Origin: Bacteroides cutis
GTDB taxonomy: Bacteria; Bacteroidota; Bacteroidia; Bacteroidales; Bacteroidaceae
DNA: 64,000 nucleotides
NCBI RefSeq assembly: GCF_900241005.1
Contig: NZ_OEST01000008.1
Location: 1 to 64,000 of the forward strand
Direction: 5' to 3'
Made by a program: the position numbers and the translations under genes. This document shows positions 63,877 to 64,000 of the stretch, one piece after another. Position 1 is the first letter of the stretch. Each line of letters begins with the position of its first letter. Under the pieces are notes generated by a model. The model made no database searches, was not told where the DNA came from, and saw only the letters and a list, made by a program, of their open reading frames with translations.

Positions 63877-64000
63877 TCATTTGAATGATACCTGTGTTTT
63901 AGTTCCATTTGCAGCAACGGCATAAACTTTGAAGCCCTGGGGCAATGTAGCGTTTACGGTAAATGATGTCTCCGGCGATACAAATATCAGTTTACTACTG
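63877..64000 (-). CDS. C-terminal end of an unidentified gene, cut by the window edge
   Basis: The last 40 codons of a frame that is open to the edge, ending TTLPQGFKVYAVAANG-like: the visible residues include SPETSFTVNATLPQGFKVYA and VAANGTKTQVSFK, then TGA. The alternating hydrophobic pattern suggests a beta-sandwich C-terminal domain, as at the end of many polysaccharide lyases or glycosidases. It is probably co-transcribed with the sulfatase. No family can be named. Confidence 0.55.
   Translation of the reverse strand, partial: SSKLIFVSPETSFTVNATLPQGFKVYAVAANGTKTQVSFK

Noticed and set aside
1..64000. tRNA, rRNA or insertion sequence
   Set aside because: I saw no cloverleaf-like segments with CCA-adjacent acceptor stems, no rRNA motifs and no transposase or integrase gene; a tRNA search program could still find something I missed.

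Overview
The window looks like chromosome of a gut Bacteroides (order Bacteroidales). The gene set and order are typical of that group: a trp operon in the order trpB-E-G-D-C-F-A, a BioB-BioA fusion, 30S protein S16 with a long Ala/Glu tail, LruC-domain lipoproteins, S-type sulfatase. Many upstream regions carry the Bacteroides promoter pair TTTG / 19-20 nt / TAnnTTTG. The species cannot be fixed from what is visible.

Layout. 1-1.2 kb: an outward promoter, a DUF308 membrane protein and a 35-residue membrane peptide. 1.3-8.5 kb: the complete tryptophan operon, preceded by a promoter, a 20-residue leader peptide with three consecutive Trp codons and a strong terminator hairpin (transcription attenuation). 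8.6-9.7 kb: a type I asparaginase. 9.9-33.8 kb: a large exopolysaccharide region. It opens with two paralogous LruC-type surface lipoproteins, then a single-domain response regulator, an initiating sugar transferase with a degenerate receiver-like N-terminus, a half-length TolC-like protein, a Wzz-type protein with a decayed tyrosine-kinase domain, a Wzy/ligase-like membrane protein and three glycosyltransferases. Further GT2, GT8 and GT11 genes and a Wzx flippase follow in mixed orientation. A 23-codon peptide resembling the Bacteroides smalltalk family sits in a convergent gap.

34.4-40.5 kb: a hexuronate branch. UxaA makes 2-keto-3-deoxygluconate (KDG) from altronate, KdgK phosphorylates it and Eda cleaves it to pyruvate and glyceraldehyde 3-phosphate. 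A LacI-type regulator is divergent from kdgK, and the shared intergenic region holds two near-identical TGTGC-N2-GCACA operators. An NhaC-type antiporter follows. 40.6-42.5 kb: rpsP and a TlpA-like thioredoxin lipoprotein. 42.6-43.9 kb: a MetE-like protein under a cobalamin riboswitch. 44.1-46.9 kb: anaerobic ribonucleotide reductase nrdD-nrdG. 47.0-52.9 kb: a complete biotin operon (bioBA, bioF, bioG, bioC, bioD).

52.9-54.1 kb is an AT-rich two-gene insert with a HARE-HTH/nuclease-like protein. 54.2-59.4 kb holds a membrane GT2, a LolC/E-like permease, a PLP aminotransferase and a sugar-isomerase-like protein. The window ends with a periplasmic-sensing histidine kinase, an S-type sulfatase and the end of one more gene, all on the minus strand, suggesting use of a sulfated glycan.

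Points most worth following up: the receiver / pseudo-receiver transferase pair and the half-TolC and pseudokinase export parts of the exopolysaccharide operon; the long repeat-bearing leader at 33.8-34.2 kb; the basic N-terminal leader fused to BioBA; two different tandem arrays that both have a 22-bp period and both lie between convergent genes; and the HARE-HTH insert.
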